Origin: Pseudomonas bijieensis
GTDB taxonomy: Bacteria; Pseudomonadota; Gammaproteobacteria; Pseudomonadales; Pseudomonadaceae
NCBI RefSeq assembly: GCF_013347965.1
Contig: NZ_CP048810.1
Location: 930,001-994,000, forward strand
Direction: 5' to 3'
DNA length: 64,000 nucleotides
The notes beneath the pieces are model-generated. The model was not told the DNA's origin. It worked only from the letters and a program-made list of their open reading frames with translations, and did not search any database. Below, one piece after another: positions 25,214 through 33,172 of this stretch. The translations under genes and the position numbers were made by a program. Within the stretch, counting starts at the first letter, position 1. Each line of letters starts with the position of its first letter.

Positions 25214-26043
25214 CTGACGCCCCTTTTCTTTCAACTCAACAACCCGAGATCAGCGAGATGAAACCGAACGATAACTCCTGGGTGCTCATCACAGGTGCTT
25301 CAAGCGGATTTGGCGAGGAGTTTGCCCGGCAATACGCCGCCCAAGGGAAATCTCTCGTCCTGGTAGCACGCAGGCTGGAAAAGCTCGAATCGCTATCAGC
25401 GCAATTGCGCGAACGTTTCGGCGTTGATGTCATTGTCGAGCAAGTAGACCTTTCCTCGATCCCGGCAGTCATCGAACTGCACCAGCGGCTGCGCGAGCGC
25501 GAAGTCGTGATTGATGTGCTCATTAACAATGCGGGGCATGGCTTGCAGGGACCTTTCCTGGATCAGCCCCTGGACCAGGCCCTGGCCATGATTGATTTGG
25601 ATATCGCCAGTCTGACAGCCCTTACACGACTCTTCGCGGTAGACATGCGGGCCCGCAAACGTGGACACATCCTGATGGTCGCAAGCCTGTTGTCCTTTCA
25701 GGGTGTGAAGAGTTTCGCTGTTTATTCTGCAGCGAAGGCCTATGTACTTCGTTTCTCGGATGCGCTTCATCGTGAACTCAAAAACGACGGCATCGTCGTG
25801 ACCGCACTTTGCCCTGGGATGTCGGACACCGGGTTTGCAGAAAGCGCCAGGCAAACGCTCACGCCAGCCTTGAAAATGGTCATGATGCAGCCCCAGCCCG
25901 TTGTGGCAGCGGGAATCCGTGCATTGCAAGCCGGACGCATGAGTGTCGTACCAGGCTTTGGCAACAAGGCTGTTACCGTCCTGACCTGGGCCACACCTCG
26001 CCGGTTTCACCAGGGTCTTATGGCACGCATCATGGGTGTCTGA
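25210..26043 (+). CDS. Short-chain dehydrogenase/reductase cotranscribed with the efflux duct
   Basis: The protein has 277 residues from the ATG that overlaps the previous stop; a second candidate ATG at 25258 (MKPNDNSW) removes an unconserved N-terminus. Motifs: TGASSGFG, NNAGHG, Ser in MVASLLSF and YSAAK. This pattern is common in SDRs acting on acyl or lipid carbonyls (DltE-like group), so a fatty-acyl reductase role is possible, but the substrate is unknown. The overlap with the outer-membrane factor puts it in the same predicted TetR regulon. Confidence 0.83.
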   Translation: MTDAPFLSTQQPEISEMKPNDNSWVLITGASSGFGEEFARQYAAQGKSLVLVARRLEKLESLSAQLRERFGVDVIVEQVDLSSIPAVIELHQRLREREVVIDVLINNAGHGLQGPFLDQPLDQALAMIDLDIASLTALTRLFAVDMRARKRGHILMVASLLSFQGVKSFAVYSAAKAYVLRFSDALHRELKNDGIVVTALCPGMSDTGFAESARQTLTPALKMVMMQPQPVVAAGIRALQAGRMSVVPGFGNKAVTVLTWATPRRFHQGLMARIMGV

Positions 26044-26123
26044 GCAGGTCATGAAGCGGCCTTGCACACGCTACGCAATCACAATCATCAATGCCTTCGT
26101 CGTAGCCGACTTCACTCACACCC

Positions 26124-26153
26124 AAGGCCGGGTAGCATGCGCCCCCGGCCTTT
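26124..26153. terminator. Bidirectional terminator-like hairpin between convergent genes
   Basis: AAGGCCGGG (26124-26132) pairs with CCCGGCCTT (26144-26152) between the ends of the SDR gene (+) and the FadL-like gene (-). T-tracts are short on both sides. Confidence 0.55.
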
Positions 26154-26167
26154 AGAGCAGCACTCAA

Positions 26168-27439
26168 TCAGAAGCGATAGCTGACTGAAGTGCCAAACCC
26201 GCTCGCACTGTTTTTGTACTTGGAGCTGTAGGCGCCGCGGGTCGCCGACGCATCGTTGACCGATACGCTCTCCTCCCAGAGATAGGAATAAGCGACGTCG
26301 ATCGTGACATCTTCCACTGGCGTCCAGCCGGCCCCGAAGCTGAGCACCTTCCGGTCGCCGGTAGGAATACGTGGTCCGCGGTTGGTATTGTTGGCAGGCG
26401 ATTGGTCAACCGAAAAGCCTGCACGCAGCACCCACTGATTATTCAACCGATACGCCGTACCGATAGCGTGGGCCCACGTGTCATGCCAATTCTGCTCTTC
26501 ACTGATGGTACCCAACTGGCCGCTCAACAACGGCGGCAACCCCGAGTTTTCGATGGTCAGCTCCTTGAAGCGACTCCAACGCGTCCAGGTGCTGCCCAGG
26601 TAAAGCGTCCAGTCCGTGTTGAGCTGGTGAGTCACCGAGAAGTCCACCGCCTCCGGGGTATCCACATCCAGCGAAGCGTCATAGCTGCGCCCACTAACCC
26701 CTACCAGGCTGAAGATGCCGTCGCTGACTTTGGTCTTGGCATCCAGGTGATAACTGACCTTGGAATGATACGTCAGCCCCAAGCGGGTTCGATCTGTAGC
26801 CTGCACCAGGACGCCAGCGTTGAAACCCAGGGCCGTGTCGTCGCCTGTGCTTTTGAGCTTTGCGTCATTGCGGCCAGGGCTGAGTGGATTGGGCACCATG
26901 CCTGATATCTCACCGCTGATACGGTTAATCGTGGGGCCGAACCCGATCGACACGATGTCGTTGAAGGCATAGCTGATCGTAGGCTGAAACGTGAGTGTCT
27001 TGACCTCGCTCTTATTTGCGTAATAACGCCCGGCAAAATCGCTGCCGTAATCGGTAATCAAACCGAACGGCACATAAAAACCAACGCCGAACGCCCAGTG
27101 CTCATCAACGGGTTTGACGTAATAACCCATCGGCACCGTGGTCGTTGGCACCATGTCATCGCCGTCCTGACCTCCGAAAGTGCTACGGGTCTGGCTTATG
27201 TCGGATTTCGCGAACAGCGTCGCCGCTCCCAGGCTGAACTGCTCCTTCTTCAAGCGAGACATCCCCGCCGGATTACCGAAGACCGTGCTCGCATCTTCGG
27301 CGGAAGAAGAACGGCCGGCAAATCCCGAGCCCATCCCACTGATGCTTTGTTCATTGAGCGCGAAGCCGCTGGCGAATACATGGGAAGTTGCGAACACAAA
27401 GCAGAGACCCACCGGGGTCTTGAGCAATATTTTTTTCAT
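26168..27439 (-). CDS. FadL/OmpP1-type outer-membrane hydrophobe transporter
   Basis: The protein has 423 residues from MKKILLK with a signal peptide (cut near VFA-SGF). The OMPP1/FadL signature is clear: SGFALNEQSISGMGSGFAGRSS, the ASTVFGNPAGMSRL hatch region and a C-terminal beta strand ending GTSVSYRF, an outer-membrane insertion signal. FadL proteins admit long-chain fatty acids and other hydrophobes. It lies 50 bases downstream of the thioesterase gene on the same strand, so the pair is likely an operon under the palindrome at 28315. Confidence 0.88.
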   Translation of the reverse strand: MKKILLKTPVGLCFVFATSHVFASGFALNEQSISGMGSGFAGRSSSAEDASTVFGNPAGMSRLKKEQFSLGAATLFAKSDISQTRSTFGGQDGDDMVPTTTVPMGYYVKPVDEHWAFGVGFYVPFGLITDYGSDFAGRYYANKSEVKTLTFQPTISYAFNDIVSIGFGPTINRISGEISGMVPNPLSPGRNDAKLKSTGDDTALGFNAGVLVQATDRTRLGLTYHSKVSYHLDAKTKVSDGIFSLVGVSGRSYDASLDVDTPEAVDFSVTHQLNTDWTLYLGSTWTRWSRFKELTIENSGLPPLLSGQLGTISEEQNWHDTWAHAIGTAYRLNNQWVLRAGFSVDQSPANNTNRGPRIPTGDRKVLSFGAGWTPVEDVTIDVAYSYLWEESVSVNDASATRGAYSSKYKNSASGFGTSVSYRF

Positions 27440-27489
27440 TATTAGAACTCTGGAAACGTAGCGCGGGTAATGGGAGCAGTGGTTTTGTA

Positions 27490-28269
27490 TTACGTGAAGA
27501 TCGCCACGGTCTGGCGTGCCCAAAGCACACGCCGGCCGCTTTCGTCCCAGATTTCCATGTCTTGGAGCGAATAGCCTTCCAGCGCTTGCTGGCTAAAGGA
27601 ATTGATCAGGAACCACTCACTGGCGACGGCCGGCTGCGGCAGGTCAATCATCCAGGACGCAGAACTGATGGCAGCGGGTTCGGTGAAGCAGGTCATGGCC
27701 GCTGGCGGCAAGCTGTCAGCCAATGCAATCAAGGCGACCGCCGGATCTACGCCCCGAGCATCCAGGTGGCGTACCCACATCAGTAATTCCGGATTATCAG
27801 CGCCGGATACCGGCAGAGAACCGCCCGCAGGGCGCATCTCAAAGTTATAGGCGCAGGCCGGCGCGATCTTTCTGTCCAGCTTCAATGGCGCATACCGGGA
27901 CGGCCCCTCTACAAGCGGACGGCCCCAGGCATCATGGGCAATACAACTCGCCCGCGGCTGTGCGAATAGTAGGGTCGTGCGCAACGCCAGGTCGTCGCCC
28001 GACAAGCAGTCGACCGATACGGAGGTGACGGATCGTCCTTGACGCAACACGCTGACATCGAATGTCTGGGCCTGCGTGACCGGGCCTATGAACGACACCT
28101 GGGCGGACTTGAATGGAGGAAAACCTGTCGGACGCTCAAGCAAAACCGCTTGCAGAGACAGCGCAGCGGACAGCCCGCCAAAGATCGTACGGCCCTGCTG
28201 CCAGTTGGGTGGAGACACAAATGGCGCATCCGGATCGAATTGCTGCAGCAATTGGGCGAAGCTCGTCAT
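27490..28269 (-). CDS. Acyl-CoA thioesterase family protein (TesB-like double hotdog)
   Basis: The ATG at 28269 (MTSFAQLLQQ) is chosen because upstream in-frame starts (28314, 28353) lie at or above the predicted transcription start. The 259-residue protein has the two-hotdog TesB-like layout: QGRTIFGGLSAALSLQA in the first half, and LLMWVRHLDARG and ASEWFLINSFSQQALEGYS in the second. The family hydrolyses acyl-CoA to free acid. A predicted TetR operator overlaps its promoter and a FadL-like gene follows. Confidence 0.8.
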   Translation of the reverse strand: MTSFAQLLQQFDPDAPFVSPPNWQQGRTIFGGLSAALSLQAVLLERPTGFPPFKSAQVSFIGPVTQAQTFDVSVLRQGRSVTSVSVDCLSGDDLALRTTLLFAQPRASCIAHDAWGRPLVEGPSRYAPLKLDRKIAPACAYNFEMRPAGGSLPVSGADNPELLMWVRHLDARGVDPAVALIALADSLPPAAMTCFTEPAAISSASWMIDLPQPAVASEWFLINSFSQQALEGYSLQDMEIWDESGRRVLWARQTVAIFT

Positions 28270-28303
28270 GTCGACGTTCTCAGGACTAAGAGCAATACGC
28301 CAT

Positions 28304-28338
28304 ATCTTATTCATGTGACCATTTGTGTCAATAGTCAC
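28304..28338 (-). promoter_or_regulatory. Promoter and predicted TetR operator of the thioesterase-FadL operon
   Basis: GTGACCA-N10-TAGTCAC at 28315-28338, one mismatch in the arms compared with the perfect sites. On the minus strand TTGACA (28331-28326) is followed at 16 bases by TAAGAT (28309-28304). The -35 falls inside the palindrome exactly as at 23594-23617. Confidence 0.65.
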
Positions 28339-28427
28339 AATCAAGATAAACAATTACCTTTGTCAGCCCATCATGACCGAGCACTGAAATCGATTGGAAT
28401 GCGTTGCTTGGAATCGTCAGCCCAAGG

Positions 28428-29048
28428 TCACGGCATGAGGCTACGCAAGATGAGGTTGGCGGTGAGCGTGGGAGCCTCTTCGATGACGTCAAGGCTGTAC
28501 TGCAGCAGCAAAGGGTTGACGAAAGGCCGCAGCGCCAAGTGGATCGCGTCTACTGTCTCGTCCAGTGGCGTCTTGCGTTCAAACTCACCGAGTTCTCGCC
28601 CCTCGCGTACGACTTGCAATACGAAGCCTTTGATCCGGGCGTCGTAACCCCGTGAACTGGGCCAGTGCTCCGAGGCAGAGAACGCAGCAATGTCGTAGAG
28701 CTTGCGATCATTGAAGAACAGGTTCACGCCCGTGGTAACCAGGGTTTTGACCAGGCGTCGAAAACGCTCCGTCGACGAGAGTCCTTCTTCGTTGATGGCC
28801 TGCTCCACAGCTGCAACGATTTCGGCCAGGCAGCGGGTACAAATAGCTTCGCCAATCGCCTGCTTGGAGTCGAAAAACTTATAGATGTATGCCTTGGAAA
28901 ACCCGATGGCCTTGGCCAAGTCAGAGACTGTGGTCTTGCCGTAGCCGTATTGACTGAAATGCTCATTGGCCGCCGCGACGATCTGGTCTCGGATGTCGTG
29001 ATCGGCCGGGCCTCGGGTGCTGGGCGAAGGTAGGGATGACTGGTTCAT
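28428..29048 (-). CDS. TetR-family transcriptional repressor
   Basis: The protein has 206 residues with an N-terminal TetR DNA-binding domain (about 18-65; YGYGKTTVSDLAKAIGFSKAYIYKFFDSK) and an all-helical ligand domain. The C-terminal part resembles the TetR_C group next to efflux and acyl-metabolism genes. A variant of the GTGACCA palindrome lies 39 bases upstream of its start, so autoregulation is likely, and the same motif lies before three neighbouring transcription units. The effector is unknown; an acyl compound is a reasonable guess from the regulon. Confidence 0.88.
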   Translation of the reverse strand: MNQSSLPSPSTRGPADHDIRDQIVAAANEHFSQYGYGKTTVSDLAKAIGFSKAYIYKFFDSKQAIGEAICTRCLAEIVAAVEQAINEEGLSSTERFRRLVKTLVTTGVNLFFNDRKLYDIAAFSASEHWPSSRGYDARIKGFVLQVVREGRELGEFERKTPLDETVDAIHLALRPFVNPLLLQYSLDVIEEAPTLTANLILRSLMP

Positions 29049-29086
29049 GGGGGCAGCTTACGCATCCTGAAGTCGGTTGACAACTT

Positions 29087-29110
29087 GTGACCAGGTCGTG
29101 ATTTCGTCAC
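29087..29110. promoter_or_regulatory. Predicted TetR operator upstream of the tetR gene (autoregulation)
   Basis: GTGACCA-N10-TCGTCAC, one mismatch from perfect symmetry, same 24-bp length as the three other sites. It lies between the tetR start (29048) and the end of the VOC gene (29149). Confidence 0.65.
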
Positions 29111-29148
29111 ATTTTGCCCATTCCCCAGAAATTGCCCCCCTGCGCCTG

Positions 29149-29574
29149 CTATTTGGCGAAAAGCTGGCTCATATCCTTGAACGCCTTGAACTCCAGCGCA
29201 TTACCGCAAGGATCGAACAGAAACATCGTGGCCTGCTCCCCCACCTGCCCCTTGAAACGTATGTAGGGCTCGATCACGAACTCGGTGCCAAAGGATTTCA
29301 GCCGCTCGGCCAACGCCTCCCACTCCTGCCATCCCAAAATGATGCCGAAGTGAGGGACCGGCACGTCATGCCCATCTACCGGGTTGCTGTGGACGCTCTC
29401 TTGAGAAGCGGTCTTTGGCTGTTCATGAATCACCAACTGGTGGCCATAGAAGTTGAAGTCGACCCAATGGGCACTGGAGCGGCCCTCTTGTAGCCCAAAC
29501 ACTTCGCCATAAAAGGCCCGAGCGCCTGGAAGGTCGTAGACAGGGATTGCGAGGTGGAAGGGAGAAAGGCTCAT
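29149..29574 (-). CDS. VOC (glyoxalase/dioxygenase-fold) family protein
   Basis: The protein has 141 residues. The second of two adjacent ATGs (29574) is preferred because the AGGTG site is then five bases away; a longer frame runs further upstream without a site. It opens with [25 protein letters not shown], typical of VOC proteins, with metal-ligand candidates His (FHLAIPV), His in VPHFGIIL and Glu in NALEFKAF. Divergent from a LysR-type regulator 100 bases away, which may control it. Substrate unknown. Confidence 0.8.
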   Translation of the reverse strand: MSLSPFHLAIPVYDLPGARAFYGEVFGLQEGRSSAHWVDFNFYGHQLVIHEQPKTASQESVHSNPVDGHDVPVPHFGIILGWQEWEALAERLKSFGTEFVIEPYIRFKGQVGEQATMFLFDPCGNALEFKAFKDMSQLFAK

Positions 29575-29675
29575 CATGGCACCTGTTGCTTTTATAAGGA
29601 CAGGACCATCGTAAGGCCGGGCTAAAAACAAGAAAAACAATATATTTCTCTCAATAACACAATTAATATTTGTGA

Positions 29676-30554
29676 ATGATAAAAGAACTCAAGACCCTTA
29701 TTGCCGTAGCGCGGGAAGGTACTTTCGCTGCCGCAGGCAATAAAATCGGCCTCACACAGGCCGCGGTCAGCGCGCAGATCCAGCGCCTGGAGGCCGAACT
29801 CGGCTTCGAGATCTTCGACCGCAAGGGCCGCTCGGCCCACCTTAATCGGATGGGCCATCAAGTACTCCTGCAAGCGCAAGAGTTGCTGCGTCTCTACGAC
29901 AATCTCGGCACAAGCACTGCCGGGCTTGCACCTAGCGTCCTGGTGAACATCGGCGCTATCGCGTCGGTGCAGCGCTCCTACCTGCCAGACGCGCTCGCCA
30001 GGTTTCACCAGCAATGCCCGCAATGCCGCACGCGCGTGTTGCCTGGCGTATCGATGGAGTTGCTCAACCTGGTGGATGCCGGGGAAATCGACATGGCCGC
30101 CATCATCCGCCCGCCTTTCTCGCTGCAAAGCGATCTGCGCTGGAGGCCCCTGGCACTGGAGCCCTATCGACTGATCGTACCAAGCGCACTACCCGGGGAG
30201 GACTGGGCCGAACTGCTTGGCGGTCAACCCTTCATTCGCTATGACCGTGCATCGTTCGGTGGCCGGCAGGTGGACCGCTTCCTGCGCAAAATGCACTTCA
30301 CCTTGCATGAAGTCTGCGAGCTGGATGAATTGGAGGCGATTATCAAGCTGGTTGGAAACGGCGTTGGCGTGGCCCTGGTGCCGCAAACCGCGACTCACCA
30401 TAAATGGCCGCAGGGTGTACGCGCCCTCGACCTCGCAGAGCACACCTTCCACCGTGAGATCGGCCTCGTCCACCGGGCTCGACAAAGTCTCAACGAACCC
30501 GCAGGAAGACTGGTGCAACTGATCGTGGAGCAAGCCCAGGCCAACCCGGTATGA
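29676..30554 (+). CDS. LysR-family transcriptional regulator
   Basis: The protein has 292 residues with an N-terminal winged helix (about 1-60: [37 protein letters not shown]) and a C-terminal periplasmic-binding-protein-like effector domain. It is divergent from the VOC gene across an AT-rich 100-base gap, the classical LysR arrangement, so the VOC gene is its likely target. It is not MexT-like: the N-terminus lacks the DLNLL pattern of that regulator. Confidence 0.87.
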   Translation: MIKELKTLIAVAREGTFAAAGNKIGLTQAAVSAQIQRLEAELGFEIFDRKGRSAHLNRMGHQVLLQAQELLRLYDNLGTSTAGLAPSVLVNIGAIASVQRSYLPDALARFHQQCPQCRTRVLPGVSMELLNLVDAGEIDMAAIIRPPFSLQSDLRWRPLALEPYRLIVPSALPGEDWAELLGGQPFIRYDRASFGGRQVDRFLRKMHFTLHEVCELDELEAIIKLVGNGVGVALVPQTATHHKWPQGVRALDLAEHTFHREIGLVHRARQSLNEPAGRLVQLIVEQAQANPV

Positions 30555-30573
30555 ATCCCCCTGCATCGACCCA

Positions 30574-30609
30574 GACAAAAACCAATGCGCAGGGCTCAAG
30601 GTTTTTGTC
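30574..30609 (+). terminator. Stem-loop after the LysR gene
   Basis: GACAAAAACC (30574-30583) pairs perfectly with GGTTTTTGTC (30600-30609), 20 bases past the LysR stop. The T run is in the 3' arm. Terminator role moderate. Confidence 0.5.
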
Positions 30610-30801
30610 GAGCGGATGATCTATACCTTCAAGTACACGCAGCCAGGCCAAGACAACATACTGGCGTGTCCTGATAAAACGACCGCGGCGCCCCGCTTCA
30701 AGTGCGCTGCGTCACATAAGACGTCGGCCTGCAAGACGCTGTTTGCGCGCCAAGCATCCTTTGAATGGCGCCCCCCCCTTCCAATGCCTGAAGTACCGAT
30801 C

Positions 30802-31566
30802 ATGAGCCTAAGCAAACGCGCTTTGAATGCCCCCACCAGAACACTATCCAGGCTTTGTCTATTACTGCCGCTGTTGGTTGCACACAACGCGCGCGGTGAA
30901 CCCCTGGAGATAGAACTGCACATCCTCGACGCGCCGCCGCTGACGTTCGTCAATGACCCCAGGGGGCACGGAATCGTTGGTGATGTCGCCGTCGCGGCCA
31001 TGACAAAGGCCGGGTACACCGTAAAAATCCATGTGCTGCCCTGGGCCAGGGCTCAGAAACACGTCAGCGAAGAACACGACCACTTGATCACACCCCTCTC
31101 GCGCATACCCACTCGTGAGGATCGTTTTACCTGGATCGCCTCGATCATGCCCATGGAACGAGCTTTTTTCAGCCTTGAGCGGCGGGTGAACAGCTTCGCC
31201 CAAGCGAAAGAAACCTACCGCAAGATCGGCGTCGGCCTGGGCAGTGCGCAGGAAGATATCCTGCGCACCGAAGGTTTCAGCGATGAGCAGATCTATCCGC
31301 TGGCCATTGGCGACAACCCCGCCCAGCTGCTCTTGATGGGGCGCATCGATGCCTGGTTCAACGGCGTGCCCGAGAGTCGATACATCTGGCCGAAGGTGTC
31401 TAAACGCAAACTGCTCATGAGTCGGGTCGGCAGCAGCGCCGATCTTTACCTGGCCTGCTCGAAACAATGCGCGCCCAAAATGGTCGAGGATTTACGCGAA
31501 GCGGTTGAAGCGCTTCGGGCGGATGGGACGCTCAAGCAAATCCATGACCTCTATTTGCCGCAATAG
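30802..31566 (+). CDS. Periplasmic substrate-binding protein (SBP_bac_3-like)
   Basis: The start chosen at 30802 (MSLSKRALNA) gives a proper signal peptide (LCLLLPLLVAHNARG) and 254 residues; the open frame extends further upstream but is unlike coding sequence. The mature part matches the amino-acid-type binding fold: LTFVNDPRGHGIVGDVAVAAMTKAGY, LPWARAQKHV, and a C-terminal EALRADGTLKQIHDLY. No permease or ATPase is adjacent, so it may be an orphan sensor-type binding protein. Ligand unknown. Confidence 0.8.
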   Translation: MSLSKRALNAPTRTLSRLCLLLPLLVAHNARGEPLEIELHILDAPPLTFVNDPRGHGIVGDVAVAAMTKAGYTVKIHVLPWARAQKHVSEEHDHLITPLSRIPTREDRFTWIASIMPMERAFFSLERRVNSFAQAKETYRKIGVGLGSAQEDILRTEGFSDEQIYPLAIGDNPAQLLLMGRIDAWFNGVPESRYIWPKVSKRKLLMSRVGSSADLYLACSKQCAPKMVEDLREAVEALRADGTLKQIHDLYLPQ

Positions 31567-31651
31567 GCCGCGACCCATCAATACATTTGATAGCAAAGAA
31601 CCCAAGCTCGCCCTGAAACGGTGCAGTGTGTTCAAGGTTTGCGTGAGTCAT

Positions 31652-31744
31652 TGCGGCAAGGGAGCTTGCTCCCGATTGGGCGCCAGGAGCTCATAAACAG
31701 GGGCTGCCAGGCAGCCCGGCGGGAACAAGCGCCCTCGCCACGGT
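31652..31744. repeat. Degenerate REP pair (BIME-like)
   Basis: GCGGCAAGGGAGCTTGCTCCCG at one end and CGGGAACAAGCGCCCTCGCCAC at the other are inverted versions of the GTGGCGAGGGAGCTTGCTC REP unit found elsewhere in the window. It occupies much of the 337-base gap upstream of mexE. Confidence 0.6.
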
Positions 31745-31790
31745 TCCTCGGCTTCCAAATAGTGGCACACATCGCCGGACTAGAGGCCTT

Positions 31791-31808
31791 GTCGATGGCT
31801 TATATCAT
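31791..31808 (+). promoter_or_regulatory. Weak MexT (nod-box-like) site candidate upstream of mexE
   Basis: GTCGAT-N4-TATAT matches the right half of the published MexT box (GTCGAT-N4-ACYAT) only in part, and the left ATCA half is not conserved. It lies about 100 bases before the mexE start. Low confidence. Confidence 0.25.
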
Positions 31809-31903
31809 TCTGAATGATAGTTACCTTTGCTTCATTCGATTCGTTCCTCTGCCTTGCTCCACGCATCATCCGCCCATTCTCAATACATTGGCGGATGCTA
31901 TCC

Positions 31904-33157
31904 ATGGAACATTCACTTTCAAAACTGCGTTTTCCTCTCGCGCTGCTGGCGGTACTGGTGATGAGCGCCTGCGGCAAGACTCCCGACACGGCAGCTTCCA
32001 TGCCGCCAGCCAAAGTCAGTGTGGCCAAGGTACTGGAACAACCAGTCAACGAATGGGATGAATTCACCGGACGCCTTGAAGCGCCGGAAACCGTCGAAAT
32101 CCGTCCGCGGGTATCCGGACAAATCGACGAAGTGGCCTTCACCGAGGGCGCGCTGGTCAAGAAAGGCGACCTGCTGTTCCAGATCGACCCGCGCCCCTTC
32201 CAGGCTGAAGTACGTCGTCTCGAAGCCCAACTGGCCCAAGCCCGTGCCACCGCCACCCGCAGCGAGAACGAAGCCCAGCGTGGCGAACGCCTGCGTCTGA
32301 GCAATGCCATTTCCGCCGAGCTGGCAGACTCGCGCACCAGCGCCGCCCAGGAAGCCCGCGCTGCCGCCGCGGCGATCCAGGCACAACTGGACCTGGCCAA
32401 GCTGAACCTGAGCTTCACCCGTGTCACCTCGCCCATCACTGGTCGCGTCAGCCGGGCAGAGATCACCGCAGGCAACCTGGTGACCGCCGACGTCACCGCG
32501 CTGACCAGCGTGGTCTCCACCGACAAGGTCTACGCCTACTTCGACGCCGACGAACGTGTCTTCCTCAAGTACACCCAACTCGCCCGCCAAGGCCAGCGCG
32601 GCCAGGCCACGCCGGTCTACATGGGCCTGTCCAACGAGGACGGCAATCCACACCTGGGCCAGATGAATTTCGTCGACAACCAGGTCAACCCGCAGACCGG
32701 TACGATCCGTGGCCGGGCCGTGTTCGACAACAAGGACGGCACCTACACCCCTGGCCTGTATGCCCGACTGAAGCTGGTGGGCAGCGGCACTTATTCCGCC
32801 GTGCTGATCAACGACGAAGCCGTGGGCACCGACCTGGGCAAGAAATTCGTGCTGGTGATGGACGCCGAGAACAAGCCGGCCTACCGCGCCGTCGAGCTAG
32901 GGCCGAAGATCGAAGGCCTGCGCATCGTGCGTAACGGCCTGAGCAAGGACGACACCATCATCGTCAAGGGCCTGCAGCGGGCTCGTCCAGGTTCGCCGGT
33001 CACACCTGAAACCGTGCCGATGGCCAGCGACGAAACCATTGCCGCCCTGGCACAACAACGTAAAGCGCTAGAAGCCAGCAACCTGCCCCAAGTCGCGCCA
33101 TCCAAGGACGCGTCAGGGGCGGCAGGCAAACTGGCCGCTGCGACCCCACGCGGTTAA
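31904..33157 (+). CDS. mexE: RND efflux periplasmic adaptor MexE
   Basis: The protein has 417 residues from MEHSLSKLRF, a lipoprotein signal ending MSACGK. The N-terminal sequence (PPAKVSVAKVLEQPVNEWDEFTGRLEAPE) closely follows P. aeruginosa MexE as remembered. The lipoyl/barrel-sandwich and hairpin domains are intact. First gene of mexE-mexF-oprN, the pump for chloramphenicol, fluoroquinolones, trimethoprim and quinolone-signal precursors in Pseudomonas. The regulator gene mexT is not next to it in this window. Confidence 0.92.
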   Translation: MEHSLSKLRFPLALLAVLVMSACGKTPDTAASMPPAKVSVAKVLEQPVNEWDEFTGRLEAPETVEIRPRVSGQIDEVAFTEGALVKKGDLLFQIDPRPFQAEVRRLEAQLAQARATATRSENEAQRGERLRLSNAISAELADSRTSAAQEARAAAAAIQAQLDLAKLNLSFTRVTSPITGRVSRAEITAGNLVTADVTALTSVVSTDKVYAYFDADERVFLKYTQLARQGQRGQATPVYMGLSNEDGNPHLGQMNFVDNQVNPQTGTIRGRAVFDNKDGTYTPGLYARLKLVGSGTYSAVLINDEAVGTDLGKKFVLVMDAENKPAYRAVELGPKIEGLRIVRNGLSKDDTIIVKGLQRARPGSPVTPETVPMASDETIAALAQQRKALEASNLPQVAPSKDASGAAGKLAAATPRG

Positions 33158-33172
33158 GGGACTGAATCCAAG

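Noticed and set aside
29676..30554. LysR gene as mexT
   Set aside because: The N-terminal domain is not MexT-like, it is divergent from a VOC gene, and it is more than 1 kb from mexE with another gene in between.
30616..30801. N-terminal extension of the binding protein at 30802
   Set aside because: The extra 62 residues lack a signal peptide and look non-coding, while the start at 30802 gives a clean signal sequence.
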